Below are positions 42,603 through 51,486 of a DNA stretch of 64,000 bases, one piece after another. The translations under genes and the position numbers were made by a program. A model generated the notes under the pieces. The model was not told the origin of the DNA. It ran no database searches and saw only the letters and a program-made list of their open reading frames with translations. The number at the start of each line of letters is the position of its first letter. Positions within the stretch are counted from its first letter, which is position 1. Source of the stretch: Oligoflexus sp. (GTDB lineage: Bacteria > Bdellovibrionota_B > Oligoflexia > Oligoflexales > Oligoflexaceae); the NCBI RefSeq assembly GCF_035712445.1, contig NZ_DASTAT010000063.1, forward strand, positions 124,001 through 188,000. Direction: 5' to 3'.

Positions 42603-43778
42603 TTATAGAATGGAATCAATCCGCTCACTGAGCAGCTGATCCTTTTGCAGATGCTGCGCGACCAAAGCCGGCACATCCTCTTTTTGAAAATTGCGATACC
42701 AGATCCCATCGGGATAAACCGCAACCGTGGGGCCTTCACCGCAGCGTCCGAGGCAGCTCGTACGCGTCACGCGGTATTCGCGATGCAAAGAAAGTTTTCG
42801 CAGTTCGCGCTGCATGGTTTCGGCGATGACCGTTGATCCTTTGTTATTGCAATCGTGATTGGTGCAGACCAGCACATGTTTTTTCAGGGGCGCATGCGCA
42901 TGCTGATGCGGCTTGCCCTGCTGATGCGTGGCCTGATGCCGAACGCTCCACAGAAGGCTTTTCATGCCGCCCACCTGTTCCTGCAGAGCCCCGAGCGGAA
43001 CCCGATACTGACAGCTGACGCAGGGCAAAGCATAGCGCGGCGTGCCGCGGGCATCGGCGATTCTATCCTCGACCGCTTCGCAAAGGGCTGTGGTCACTCC
43101 CAAAGGCCCCACGCGTTCGCCGCGGATCCAGGGATGCTGAGCGACGAAGGTATCGAACATCTGGCCGATGCGCGTCGCCAGGACTCCGGGAAAAAGGAGA
43201 TAGGGTACCATCAAAATACCCTTGGGTTTCAAACGGGCGAGGCGCTGCAGGACTTCATCCAAGCGCGGCCAGGTGATGCCGACGAAGGCTATTTCCAGCT
43301 GACGCATGCCGGCGCTTTCCGCCAGCACGCGAGCGATCTGATAAAGCTGGCTGTTCGCATCGGGATCACTGGCGCCACGCCCCACCACCAGCAGCGTCCA
43401 TTCCTTGGGATCGAATCCCGCGCAGCACTCGATTTGCTGCTGCAGGGCCTGAACCAGAGCCGCATGCAGACCCAGCGCGGGCGTGACGGTCAGTCGATGC
43501 TGCGGAAATTCCTGACGCAAACTTGTGATGGCCAGCGGTATATCATTCTTCACATGAGCAGCAGGCAGAAGACTCAGAGGGACCACCACGATGTCATCAT
43601 TCTGTGCGGCCTGCTCGCGCAGAACCTCACCGATGAAAGGTGGGCTCAATTCCAAAAATGCGTGCGCAAAGCTCCGCCCTGGATGTCGCGACCTGTAAAG
43701 ATCCATCCACTGCAAAAAGGCGGCTTCGGCTTCAGCATCGCGACTTCCGTGTCCAACAATCACGGTCGCAAAGCTCAT
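42603..43778 (-). CDS. cbiX: Long sirohydrochlorin cobaltochelatase with CxxC, His-rich and [2Fe-2S] ferredoxin-like tail
   Basis: Inserts cobalt into sirohydrochlorin, the committing step of the anaerobic pathway. The start at ATG 43778 has GGGGAG 8 bases upstream. Two CbiX halves are visible (VIVGHGSRDAEAE with metal histidine and LLPAAHVKNDIP; then LLVVGRGASDPDANSQLY and ILMVPYLLFPGV). After residue ~240 come PCVSC, a histidine-rich stretch (HQQGKPHQHAHAP), then a thioredoxin-like [2Fe-2S] domain with cysteines in VCTNHDCNNKGS and TSCLGRCGEGP. CbiX-L proteins with His-rich regions and an Fe-S centre are known; the full ferredoxin-like tail is less usual. It is the first gene of the operon. 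Confidence 0.92.
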   Translation of the reverse strand: MSFATVIVGHGSRDAEAEAAFLQWMDLYRSRHPGRSFAHAFLELSPPFIGEVLREQAAQNDDIVVVPLSLLPAAHVKNDIPLAITSLRQEFPQHRLTVTPALGLHAALVQALQQQIECCAGFDPKEWTLLVVGRGASDPDANSQLYQIARVLAESAGMRQLEIAFVGITWPRLDEVLQRLARLKPKGILMVPYLLFPGVLATRIGQMFDTFVAQHPWIRGERVGPLGVTTALCEAVEDRIADARGTPRYALPCVSCQYRVPLGALQEQVGGMKSLLWSVRHQATHQQGKPHQHAHAPLKKHVLVCTNHDCNNKGSTVIAETMQRELRKLSLHREYRVTRTSCLGRCGEGPTVAVYPDGIWYRNFQKEDVPALVAQHLQKDQLLSERIDSIL

Positions 43779-43914
43779 AACCACAGCTCCCCAGTCCCGA
43801 AATCAGGCTGTCCGTTCCACTGCTTCTGTATGATAGATAAGGCAAGATCGCGCTTGTCGAACAAGCTCCTGCCAAAACCTCCCAGACCCCGAGGACGTTT
43901 TGAATTTGTGCACT

Positions 43915-44098
43915 TTGGGCAGGTTTCCTGGCTTGTCGTGAAGCCGGCAGTTACTCCGGCGCCGCCCCCTCCTTCCCCAGTCAACTGAGTGGCATTGGTG
44001 GCGTCTAACGACTTACAGTGGCGGGACCGCGACGGTCTTTCACCGTCTTCCCTTCTCTTCCTTGCGGAAACCCAAAGCTATGCGACTATACGCATGGC
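43915..44098 (-). ncRNA. Cobalamin riboswitch
   Basis: On the minus strand the B12 box reads AGCCAGGAAACCTGCCC (complement of about 43917-43933), and the conserved core GCGGTCCCGCCACTGTAA is the complement of about 44013-44030, preceded by GACGGTGAAAGACC. GGTTTCC near 44070 can pair with GGAAACC of the B12 box. It lies in the leader of the 14-gene cobalamin operon, about 140 bases before cbiX, and should reduce expression when cobalamin is plentiful. The expression platform probably lies at 43780-43915, where a GCTTGT/ACAAGC hairpin (43852-43866) is visible. Confidence 0.92.
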
Positions 44099-44099
44099 G

Positions 44100-44128
44100 T
44101 TTATTTCACCGGCCTTCATTCTTGTCAA
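44100..44128 (-). promoter_or_regulatory. Promoter of the cobalamin operon
   Basis: Minus strand: TTGACA (complement of 44123-44128), 17 bases, then AATAAA (complement of 44100-44105). The predicted start falls just before the riboswitch. The -35 is consensus, the -10 weak. Confidence 0.55.
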
Positions 44129-44404
44129 TTCCTTTCTCCTCCGCAAAAATCATTCAGCTCGGTTCGACTCACCCCCGAGGGTTGCTGGTTGGTATTCCTA
44201 GGGGAGTTGAATAAAGAAAACAAGCAGCCGTTGTCTTTGCATAGGCATTTCGTTCCTGCAACCTTGTGGTAGGAGCAGGGAATTTTCATACCGGAAGGAA
44301 GCGCAAAACCTGAGCACATGGATCACGGAAGGACTGGATTGAAAGCCTCAAATCCCGTTTTCTAAGCAGCATGTCCCTCACATCCAATGCAAAGAGGAGC
44401 GAGT
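44129..44404. other. narK upstream region
   Basis: Non-coding stretch between the cobalamin promoter and narK. GAGGAG ends 6 bases before the narK start. I looked for a sigma-54 element or NtrC-type site and could not support one. Confidence 0.4.
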
Positions 44405-45700
44405 ATGTTGTCTCACGGTCAGGCTGATTCCATTACCTTCTGGAACTTTCGTTCGGCGCCGATGCGGGCCTTCCATATGAGTTGGATGGCCTTCTTCTTA
44501 TGCTTTTTCGCGTGGTTCGGCAGCGCGGCGCTGATGGGCGTGATCCGTGAGGAACTGTCTCTCACCAAGAGTCAGATCGGGCATATCATCACAGGATCGG
44601 TGGCCATCACCATCATCTTTCGCCTCGTGATCGGCGGGCTTTTGGAACGCATCGGCCCCAGACGGATGTATGCGGCTCTTCTTATCGCCTCGGCGATTCC
44701 TGTGATCGGCATCGCCTTCACTCATAGTTATGAATCGTTCCTGATCGCAAGGGTGGCGATCGGCGCCATCGGGGCTTCGTTCGTCATCAGCCAGTATCAT
44801 ACGACCCAGATGTTCAGCCCGCGCATCGTCGGAACCGCAAACGCTATCACTGCCGGCTGGGGCAACATGGGCGGTGGAGCCACGCACCTCGCCATGCCCC
44901 TGATTTTCGCCGGCATCCTGAGCCTCGGTTTTTCGCAGTCCAGTTCCTGGCGTCTCTCCATGATCCTGGTGGGCATCCTCTGCCTTGTTATGGGTTTCCT
45001 CTACTATCGTTTCACCCAGGATACTCCTGAAGGTGACCTGATCGATCTGCGTCGCGCGGGTCGCCTTCCCCCGCCTCAAAAAACCTCGCAGAATTTTTCC
45101 CTGGCGCTGAAGGATTATCGGGTCTGGATCCTGGCCATGATGTATGGCCTTTGCTTTGGCTTGGAATTGACCATTGATAATATCGCGGCTCTCTACTTCA
45201 TCGACTACTTTCAACTCGATATGAAAACGGCCGGATTTGCTGCCGCGTCCTTTGGCATGATGAATATTTTTTCACGCGCGCTGGGCGGTTATCTGGGGGA
45301 TGTCTTTGGGCGGAAAATCGGCCTGAACGGACGGGTCTCCTGGCTGTCCCTCGTCATCCTTGGTGAAGGCATATCGCTCATCGGCTTTGCTCAGATGCAG
45401 ACGCTTTCATCCGCGATCGGACTTATGCTGGTTTTCAGCCTTTTTTGTCAGATGGCCTGCGGAGCAACCTACGCTGTTGTTCCTTTTATCCAGAATAAAG
45501 CCCTCGGTCCGGTCGCTGGAATTGTGGGAGCCGGCGGAAATGTCGGCGCGATCCTCACCGGACTTTTATTCGGTGGCGCCCTCGCGTGGCCGACTGCACT
45601 CCTTTATCTCGGGATCGCCACGACTTTGATGGCTGGCCTTGCGCTTCTCGTTCGGCAAAAAGCTCCGGCCCCTGTTCCCGAAGGCGCGCTCGCTGTGTAA
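44405..45700 (+). CDS. narK: Nitrate/nitrite transporter of the NarK/NNP family
   Basis: Major-facilitator protein of 431 residues with 12 predicted membrane segments, importing nitrate or exchanging it for nitrite at the inner membrane. The NNP nitrate signature AGWGNMGGGATHLAMP lies near residue 155, and the first-half MFS loop is GGLLERIGPRRMY near 80. The ATG at 44405 is chosen over the earlier one for GAGGAG 6 bases upstream. It is divergent from the cobalamin operon and faces the nasA/nirBD operon 6 kb away. Length and lack of a fused second unit suggest the assimilatory NasA/NarK1 type. Confidence 0.93.
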   Translation: MLSHGQADSITFWNFRSAPMRAFHMSWMAFFLCFFAWFGSAALMGVIREELSLTKSQIGHIITGSVAITIIFRLVIGGLLERIGPRRMYAALLIASAIPVIGIAFTHSYESFLIARVAIGAIGASFVISQYHTTQMFSPRIVGTANAITAGWGNMGGGATHLAMPLIFAGILSLGFSQSSSWRLSMILVGILCLVMGFLYYRFTQDTPEGDLIDLRRAGRLPPPQKTSQNFSLALKDYRVWILAMMYGLCFGLELTIDNIAALYFIDYFQLDMKTAGFAAASFGMMNIFSRALGGYLGDVFGRKIGLNGRVSWLSLVILGEGISLIGFAQMQTLSSAIGLMLVFSLFCQMACGATYAVVPFIQNKALGPVAGIVGAGGNVGAILTGLLFGGALAWPTALLYLGIATTLMAGLALLVRQKAPAPVPEGALAV

Positions 45701-45855
45701 AAAAGCGGACTGGGGGTTTTCCTTTATTGTAAGAATGCATGCAGAATCCCTAGTCCGAACGAATGGTTAGCGGCTGTCCGCATATTCCTGCTGTGAGCAT
45801 GCTCCATTCCATCCCGCAGCCGCCGTTAGAGGGAAAGTCGCGGGAGGTTTTTGCC

Positions 45856-48762
45856 ATGCGTCCTTACCTTGCACTTCTATATATGGCCCTGTGCTGGACA
45901 GCCCCAAGGCTGGAAGCGCTTGAGGTTCAGAATGGAGCGATCGATCTATCCGCATGGGACGGCGCGAGCAGAATTTCTCTGAACGGTACCTGGATGAGCG
46001 TGGAAGATGAACTCGTGGAGGGCCATCAACTCTCGGCCCATGCCCTGACACCGGCCCCTGTTCCCACCCCCGAGAGTTTTGATGCGCCTCGCGATTCCAT
46101 TCGCTATCAACGCACCTATGTGCTTCGCATTCAAGGCCTTCGCCTGGAGCAGCCCGTCAGTCTTTGGATCGAGAACATGGGCGTTCGCAGCCATCGCTTC
46201 CTCTTCTTTCATGAAGCCAGCGGCATCCAGTATGATTTGGGCCAGCTCGGCAAGGTGAGCCGTGATCCGAAAGAGCGGGTGCATATCTTCACAGGCAGCA
46301 ATGCGATTCAGCTGCCTCCCGTCACTGGCAGCGGCATACTTTTGATTCAGACCAATGCCTATCCCTATTTTCAGGGGCCGATGCCCTCGTACCGCATACT
46401 GCATCCCTTGGAATTGGGACCGCAGCATGCCCTGAATAAAAGGGCTCAGCTTCACGTCTATGAAGAATCCTTCGTTCTTGGACTGTTCGCGCTGATCGCT
46501 CTTTTCAATCTGGCCCTCTTCATTCAAAGGCCCTCCGAAAAGGGACCGCTCTATCTCTTCGGTCTGAGTCTTTCTTTCGCCTGGCGTTATCTTTCCACCG
46601 ATGGCTATCTCTATCGAATTTTTGAGCCCAGCTTGTCTCTTTATGAATCGAATCTCTTGGGTTTGGCCTTCGCGCCTCTGACCTGTGGCCTCTTCCTATC
46701 GCTTTTTCTTCGATATACGTATCCGAAACAGGTCCCTGCCTTTTTTCCTCTCCTCGCGATCTTGATGATCGGAACCATGGCGACTCACGCTCTTTTTACA
46801 TCCATTGTTCGTGCGCAGAGTCATTGGGTCCCTTACACAATCGTGCTGCTCATCCTTTTCCTTGCTGTTTGCGTCGTCAGTCTCAAAGCGGCACGGGCTC
46901 GGGAGGAAGGAGCTGTCCTGGGTATCCTGGGCATCGCGATCATATTCGCCGGTCACACCAATGATTTTCTGGTCGCTACCACTGCCTATAATTTCATGTA
47001 TCTGGGGCATTACAGCCTCGTTCTTTTCATCTTCACGCAGTCCCTGGTGGTCGGCCGCCGCTTCGCCCTGACCTTCGAACGCACCATGGTGATGGGCCGC
47101 GAACTCAAGACCAAGAATGCCGCGCTGCTGCAGCAGCAAAGCGAAATCCAATCCCTGAACCTGAGTCTTACCGACTATGCCGAAACCCTGGAGCAGAAGG
47201 TCGAAGAAAAAACCCGTGATATCGTTTCCATACTGAATAACATCCGGCAGGGTATCATGGCCGTGAAGTCGCCGAGCGGTGAACTTGCGAAGGAACATTC
47301 CCTTTATCTCGAAACCATGATCGGCGTCCGCAAAACGGAAGGCATGAACGTCCTCGACGCCTGCTTTGTGGGCTTTGATATCAGCGAGGATCAGCTGGAT
47401 CAGCTGCGCAACGCTCTGAGCATGATCGTGGGCGAGGACAGCGTCGCCTTTGAATTGAACCAAAGCGCGCTGCCAACGGAAATCCAGCGTCATGGACCCC
47501 AGGGCACGCAGATTTTCGAACTGGACTGGAGTCCGGTCATGGCGGGATCACGCATCGAAAAGCTTCTGCTCGTGATCCGGGATGTGACGGAAATCAAACG
47601 CCTGCGTCTGGAAGCCGAGGATCAGGCGGCCGAGTTGAAACTGATCGCCGACATCATCAATGTTCCGAAGGAACGCTTCGAAGGTCTGATGACGGCCACC
47701 GAGCGATTGACCGAGGCCAACCGCGATATCCTTGTCCGGCTGGATCAGCTCGATGCGGGTTCGGTCGATCGACTCTATCGGAATCTGCATACGGTCAAGG
47801 GCATGATGCGCAGCTATCAGATGCGGCAGATCACAGACCTTGTTCACACTGCTGAAAATCGCTACAAGGCTTTGAAAGCCGGGGAGCCGGTAAGGATTCC
47901 ACTCCTGCTCAAGGATCTGGATGGAATTCTGAGCCTTGTGCGCAGAATGGTGGAAATCCATCGCCATAAACTCGGTCGCGGCAGCAATCAGGATCATCAT
48001 TACATCCTGATCGACAAGCGCCAGTTCGAGGAAAACCTGCGCAGCATCCGCGAGATTGATTTTCAGGCGCTGCAGGCGGATGATCAATCCCGCTTTGAAA
48101 AGATCCGCACCCTTTTCTATAAGGTCGCTTATACGCCCTTGCATAAGGTGCTGGAGGCTCAGGTCGAAGGACTCGCTCATCTGGCCCGTTCGCTGAACAA
48201 GCTGCCGCCCAGGACGGAATTTTTCGATCAGGATTTTTCCATCAACCGGGAAGTCCATGAGACGATCAATAACGTCTTCACCCATCTTCTGCGCAATTCC
48301 ATTGATCATGGCCTGGAGTCCACCGAGCAGCGCACGGCGCGCGGCAAATCACCCGAGGGTCATATCACGATCAGGCTGAGTCCTTTCCATGATCAGCTGC
48401 GGATTGATTATACGGATGATGGCAGCGGCATGGACCTCAAAAGGATTCGCGACAAGGGGATCGCCAAAGGTCTGCTGCAGCCTGATCAGGAGGTCACCCA
48501 TCAGCATCTGGTCGACCTTATACTGCGGCCGGGTTTTTCCACCTCTGAGCGCGTCAACGATATCTCGGGCCGGGGCATGGGGATGGATGCGGTCCGCAGC
48601 TTCATCGAGGACATCAACGGGACCTTTGCGGTGCGCGTCGACGAACCCAACAGCACTGTTTTGAAATCGGTTCCCGCGCATTTTGTAATGATTTTGCCCG
48701 AGAACAGATTTCAAAGGATAGATGCACCGACGCTCGTCACTCCGACCACGCAGGTCGCCTAG
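45856..48762 (+). CDS. 7TMR-DISM receptor with coiled coil, Hpt and CheA-like kinase domain
   Basis: The start at 45856 (GGGAGG 9 bases upstream) gives 968 residues with a signal peptide. Residues ~25-195 form an extracellular 7TMR-DISMED2-like beta domain (SLNGTWMSVEDEL, YQRTYVLRI), ~205-400 seven membrane segments, ~410-455 a coiled coil, ~460-590 a PAS-like region. An Hpt motif follows with the phosphorylatable histidine in LHTVKGMMRSYQ near 675. A CheA-type ATPase then has HLLRNSIDHGLES, TDDGSGMDLKR and SGRGMGMDAVRSF. No CheW-like P5 domain is present at the end, so it is not a standard chemotaxis kinase. The ligand and the cognate response regulator are unknown. Confidence 0.88.
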   Translation: MRPYLALLYMALCWTAPRLEALEVQNGAIDLSAWDGASRISLNGTWMSVEDELVEGHQLSAHALTPAPVPTPESFDAPRDSIRYQRTYVLRIQGLRLEQPVSLWIENMGVRSHRFLFFHEASGIQYDLGQLGKVSRDPKERVHIFTGSNAIQLPPVTGSGILLIQTNAYPYFQGPMPSYRILHPLELGPQHALNKRAQLHVYEESFVLGLFALIALFNLALFIQRPSEKGPLYLFGLSLSFAWRYLSTDGYLYRIFEPSLSLYESNLLGLAFAPLTCGLFLSLFLRYTYPKQVPAFFPLLAILMIGTMATHALFTSIVRAQSHWVPYTIVLLILFLAVCVVSLKAARAREEGAVLGILGIAIIFAGHTNDFLVATTAYNFMYLGHYSLVLFIFTQSLVVGRRFALTFERTMVMGRELKTKNAALLQQQSEIQSLNLSLTDYAETLEQKVEEKTRDIVSILNNIRQGIMAVKSPSGELAKEHSLYLETMIGVRKTEGMNVLDACFVGFDISEDQLDQLRNALSMIVGEDSVAFELNQSALPTEIQRHGPQGTQIFELDWSPVMAGSRIEKLLLVIRDVTEIKRLRLEAEDQAAELKLIADIINVPKERFEGLMTATERLTEANRDILVRLDQLDAGSVDRLYRNLHTVKGMMRSYQMRQITDLVHTAENRYKALKAGEPVRIPLLLKDLDGILSLVRRMVEIHRHKLGRGSNQDHHYILIDKRQFEENLRSIREIDFQALQADDQSRFEKIRTLFYKVAYTPLHKVLEAQVEGLAHLARSLNKLPPRTEFFDQDFSINREVHETINNVFTHLLRNSIDHGLESTEQRTARGKSPEGHITIRLSPFHDQLRIDYTDDGSGMDLKRIRDKGIAKGLLQPDQEVTHQHLVDLILRPGFSTSERVNDISGRGMGMDAVRSFIEDINGTFAVRVDEPNSTVLKSVPAHFVMILPENRFQRIDAPTLVTPTTQVA

Positions 48763-49649
48763 CGCTCGCGCCCGGCGAAGGCCTTCTCCAATGCCGCGAT
48801 ATTCATTCGCTTCATCGGCAGGAACGCCTGCACCAGCCTTTGGATTTCTTCCGGCGAACCCTTGGCCATCATCTCATCCATGCGGGTCGGCACGATCTGC
48901 CAGGAAATTCCGTAGGCGTCCTTCACCCAACCGCACTGCTCGGCCTCAGGCACCCGGGACAGGGCATTGGAGTAGCGTTCGATTTCCGCCTGGGATTCCA
49001 CATAAATCATGAGCGACTGCATTTCATTGAAGGTAAAGGCATGGCCGATCGCGCTGTCCATGAACACGAATTCCTGCTGGCCCAAACGAAAGCGCGCATA
49101 CTGCAGCGTGCCTTCGCGATCGGGACCGCCCGCCGGGTGTCTTTGCAAATGGCCCGGCAAAACCTCGCCATCACCCACGAGCTTGATCAGGTCCTGCATC
49201 GATTCCTCGGCATGCCCCGCAGCTTTTTGCGTAAAGAGCAGAGCCGGAGTCAAAGCCTGAACCTTGCGACCACCATCATGCATGATCTGCCAGGAAAGGC
49301 CGTATTGATCCAAAACCCAGCCGAAGCGTTCGCTGAACGGATAGGTATCGAGCGGCATCAAGGCCTGGCCACCGACTATGAGTTTTTTCCAGAGATGATC
49401 CACCTCGGCCGCCGTGGAGCAGGCGATCATATAGGAGAAGGAAGGATTGCGATCGAACAGAGGCCCGGCATTCAGGAACTGAAATTCCTGACCCATGAGC
49501 TGAAGACTGATCACCTGGACCGTGCCGGAGGGGGTTCCGGCAAGGGACGTTTCAAAAAGGATACGGGAATCCTTGAATATACCCGTATACCATGATGCGG
49601 CGTCGCGAGCCTGCGTTTCAAACCAGATATGGGGAATGATTTTTTTCAT
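48759..49649 (-). CDS. Tandem VOC/PhnB-like protein
   Basis: The 296-residue protein (start 49649, GGAGG 9 bases upstream) carries two PhnB/3-dmu-9_3-mt-type glyoxalase folds: residues ~3-125 (IIPHIWFETQARDAASWYTGIF, VLDQYGLSWQIMHDGG) and ~130-275 (LLFTQKAAGHAEESMQDLIKL, VKDAYGISWQIVP). Each half retains a possible metal site, but the catalytic set of a true glyoxalase is not obvious. Related proteins are often annotated as 3-demethylubiquinone methyltransferase-like in error. Its stop overlaps that of the receptor kinase. Confidence 0.85.
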   Translation of the reverse strand: MKKIIPHIWFETQARDAASWYTGIFKDSRILFETSLAGTPSGTVQVISLQLMGQEFQFLNAGPLFDRNPSFSYMIACSTAAEVDHLWKKLIVGGQALMPLDTYPFSERFGWVLDQYGLSWQIMHDGGRKVQALTPALLFTQKAAGHAEESMQDLIKLVGDGEVLPGHLQRHPAGGPDREGTLQYARFRLGQQEFVFMDSAIGHAFTFNEMQSLMIYVESQAEIERYSNALSRVPEAEQCGWVKDAYGISWQIVPTRMDEMMAKGSPEEIQRLVQAFLPMKRMNIAALEKAFAGRER

Positions 49650-49715
49650 GCTGCAGGGCCTCCATAAAAGTGATGATGCGCTCATCCTAGCACTCTTTCG
49701 GACCCTGACCTCTTC

Positions 49716-51380
49716 TTAAGTGGCATCCCCACAAATATCAAGGATGGTCCTTACAAATTTCCTGGGCAGAAGCGGCTTCGATACAACCCCATCAAAACCC
49801 GAGGCGCGGGCATGATCCTGGCTTTTTTGATCGGCATAGGCGGTGACGGCGATCGCGGGAAGCCGCATGCTGCGATCACGCGCTGAACTTCGGATCCGCT
49901 GCATCAGGGAATAGCCATCCTCACCCGGCATGCAAAGATCACAGAGCAAAAGATCCGGCTCAAACTTTTCGATAAGGTTTAAAACATTGCTGGCATCCGA
50001 GGCCTCTTCGACCACAGCCCCTTGATTTTTGACGATATAGGTCACAAGGAAGCGGGCATCGTCCACATCATCGACCACCAGAACGCGCCAGCCCGAAAGC
50101 GCATCCAGTTTCAAATCGTGATCGGAAGTCTCTTCCATCGGCGCAGACGCATGCGGCAAAGCGATGGCCGCGAGCGGTAGATTCACAGTGAACGCCGCAC
50201 CACGTCCTACGCCTTCGCTCTTGCCTTCAATGGTTCCGCCATGAGCTTCCACCAGATACCGAACCAGCGCAAGCCCGAGACCAAGTCCCCCATGCTTGCG
50301 GATCGTTGTGCTGTTGGCCTGGCGAAAGCGCTCGAAAATAAAGGGCAGGATGTCCGGATGTATGCCCTCGCCGCTGTCGCGCACGCGAATGCGAGCCATG
50401 CCGTGAGCACGCTCCAGAGTCACCTGAACGCTCCCGCCCTCGGGCGTGAATTTGATCGCATTGTTCAGAAGATTCCAAACCACCTGCTGCAGACGAACCG
50501 CATCCCCGACCACGGTGCCGACGTCTTGCGCTGCCGTGAAATCAATCGTAATTTTTTTAGCCGTGGCTGCCATGGATACGGACTCCATGGCTGCTTCGAT
50601 AAAATCCTTCGGATTCAGGGGATTTTTTTCAAAGGATAGGCGACCTGTCATCATGCGTGAGGTATCGAGGAGATCATCAATCAAATGATTCAACGCTTCT
50701 GAACTCCTGACTATCGTATCCAGGCCGATTTCGTAATCCGAAGCCTCGGCCTCACCGCTGCCCAGAATTTCGGCCCAACCGAGGATGCCATTCAGAGGCG
50801 TTCGCAGTTCGTGCGACAGCGTCATCAGAAAGTCATCCTTCATGCGATTGGCGTCTTCCAGGTCCTGCACTCTTTGCTCCAGGGCCTTATTCAATTCGAC
50901 GTTTTGAATCGCCACGGACACAGTATCGGCCAAAGCTGACAGGACTTCCTCTTCCTCGGCTGTCGTGCGATGCCTTTGAGCCCAATAGACACCAATGGCT
51001 CCTATCGGATCCTGGGTTCGAATCGGTACAATCAAAAGGCTTTTGACAAAGGTGGGACGGTAGGCATCAGCCGGCACGCGAGCGTCCGCGTAGATATCCT
51101 CGATCGCCAGCGCCTTGTGATGCAGCATGGTCCATCCGCTGGCACAGGCTTCCATGGGAAACCTCTGGCCCTTCCACAAAGGAGCGATGGCATCCTCGTC
51201 CGCATAGAAGCATTGATCCTTGTCCCGCAGAATAAAACTCGCCCCATCCGCCGCGCTCAGGTCACGCGCGGCCCGGCGCACAATATCCATAATGGTTTCC
51301 AAGGAACGTGCGAGGGAAAGCTCTTGAACCACGGACACAAGTCTTTTCATGGCATCTTGGCCCATAGGGATTCTCGTCAT
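49716..51380 (-). CDS. GAF-histidine kinase-receiver hybrid
   Basis: A soluble 554-residue hybrid sensor kinase. Residues ~10-165 form a GAF domain (FILRDKDQCFYADEDAIAP, SLLIVPIRTQDPIGAIGVYW). The HisKA domain has the phospho-accepting histidine in MTLSHELRTPLNGILGWA near 190, the ATPase domain has NLLNNAIKFTPEGG, RDSGEGIHPDIL and GGLGLGLALVRYL, and a C-terminal receiver has LLCDLCMPGEDG near 480. It follows nasA by 106 bases on the same strand and may be the last gene of the nitrate operon or separate. Redox or nitrate sensing by GAF is possible but not shown. Confidence 0.9.
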   Translation of the reverse strand: MTRIPMGQDAMKRLVSVVQELSLARSLETIMDIVRRAARDLSAADGASFILRDKDQCFYADEDAIAPLWKGQRFPMEACASGWTMLHHKALAIEDIYADARVPADAYRPTFVKSLLIVPIRTQDPIGAIGVYWAQRHRTTAEEEEVLSALADTVSVAIQNVELNKALEQRVQDLEDANRMKDDFLMTLSHELRTPLNGILGWAEILGSGEAEASDYEIGLDTIVRSSEALNHLIDDLLDTSRMMTGRLSFEKNPLNPKDFIEAAMESVSMAATAKKITIDFTAAQDVGTVVGDAVRLQQVVWNLLNNAIKFTPEGGSVQVTLERAHGMARIRVRDSGEGIHPDILPFIFERFRQANSTTIRKHGGLGLGLALVRYLVEAHGGTIEGKSEGVGRGAAFTVNLPLAAIALPHASAPMEETSDHDLKLDALSGWRVLVVDDVDDARFLVTYIVKNQGAVVEEASDASNVLNLIEKFEPDLLLCDLCMPGEDGYSLMQRIRSSARDRSMRLPAIAVTAYADQKSQDHARASGFDGVVSKPLLPRKFVRTILDICGDAT

Positions 51381-51486
51381 ACCTGGTCAAGGAAAATTGC
51401 GATCCTCCGCAGTATACATAAATTTTGGAAGTCCATCGACTGTATGAAAAAAGATGCGCTGCTTATCTACGCAGATGGCCGCGGGA

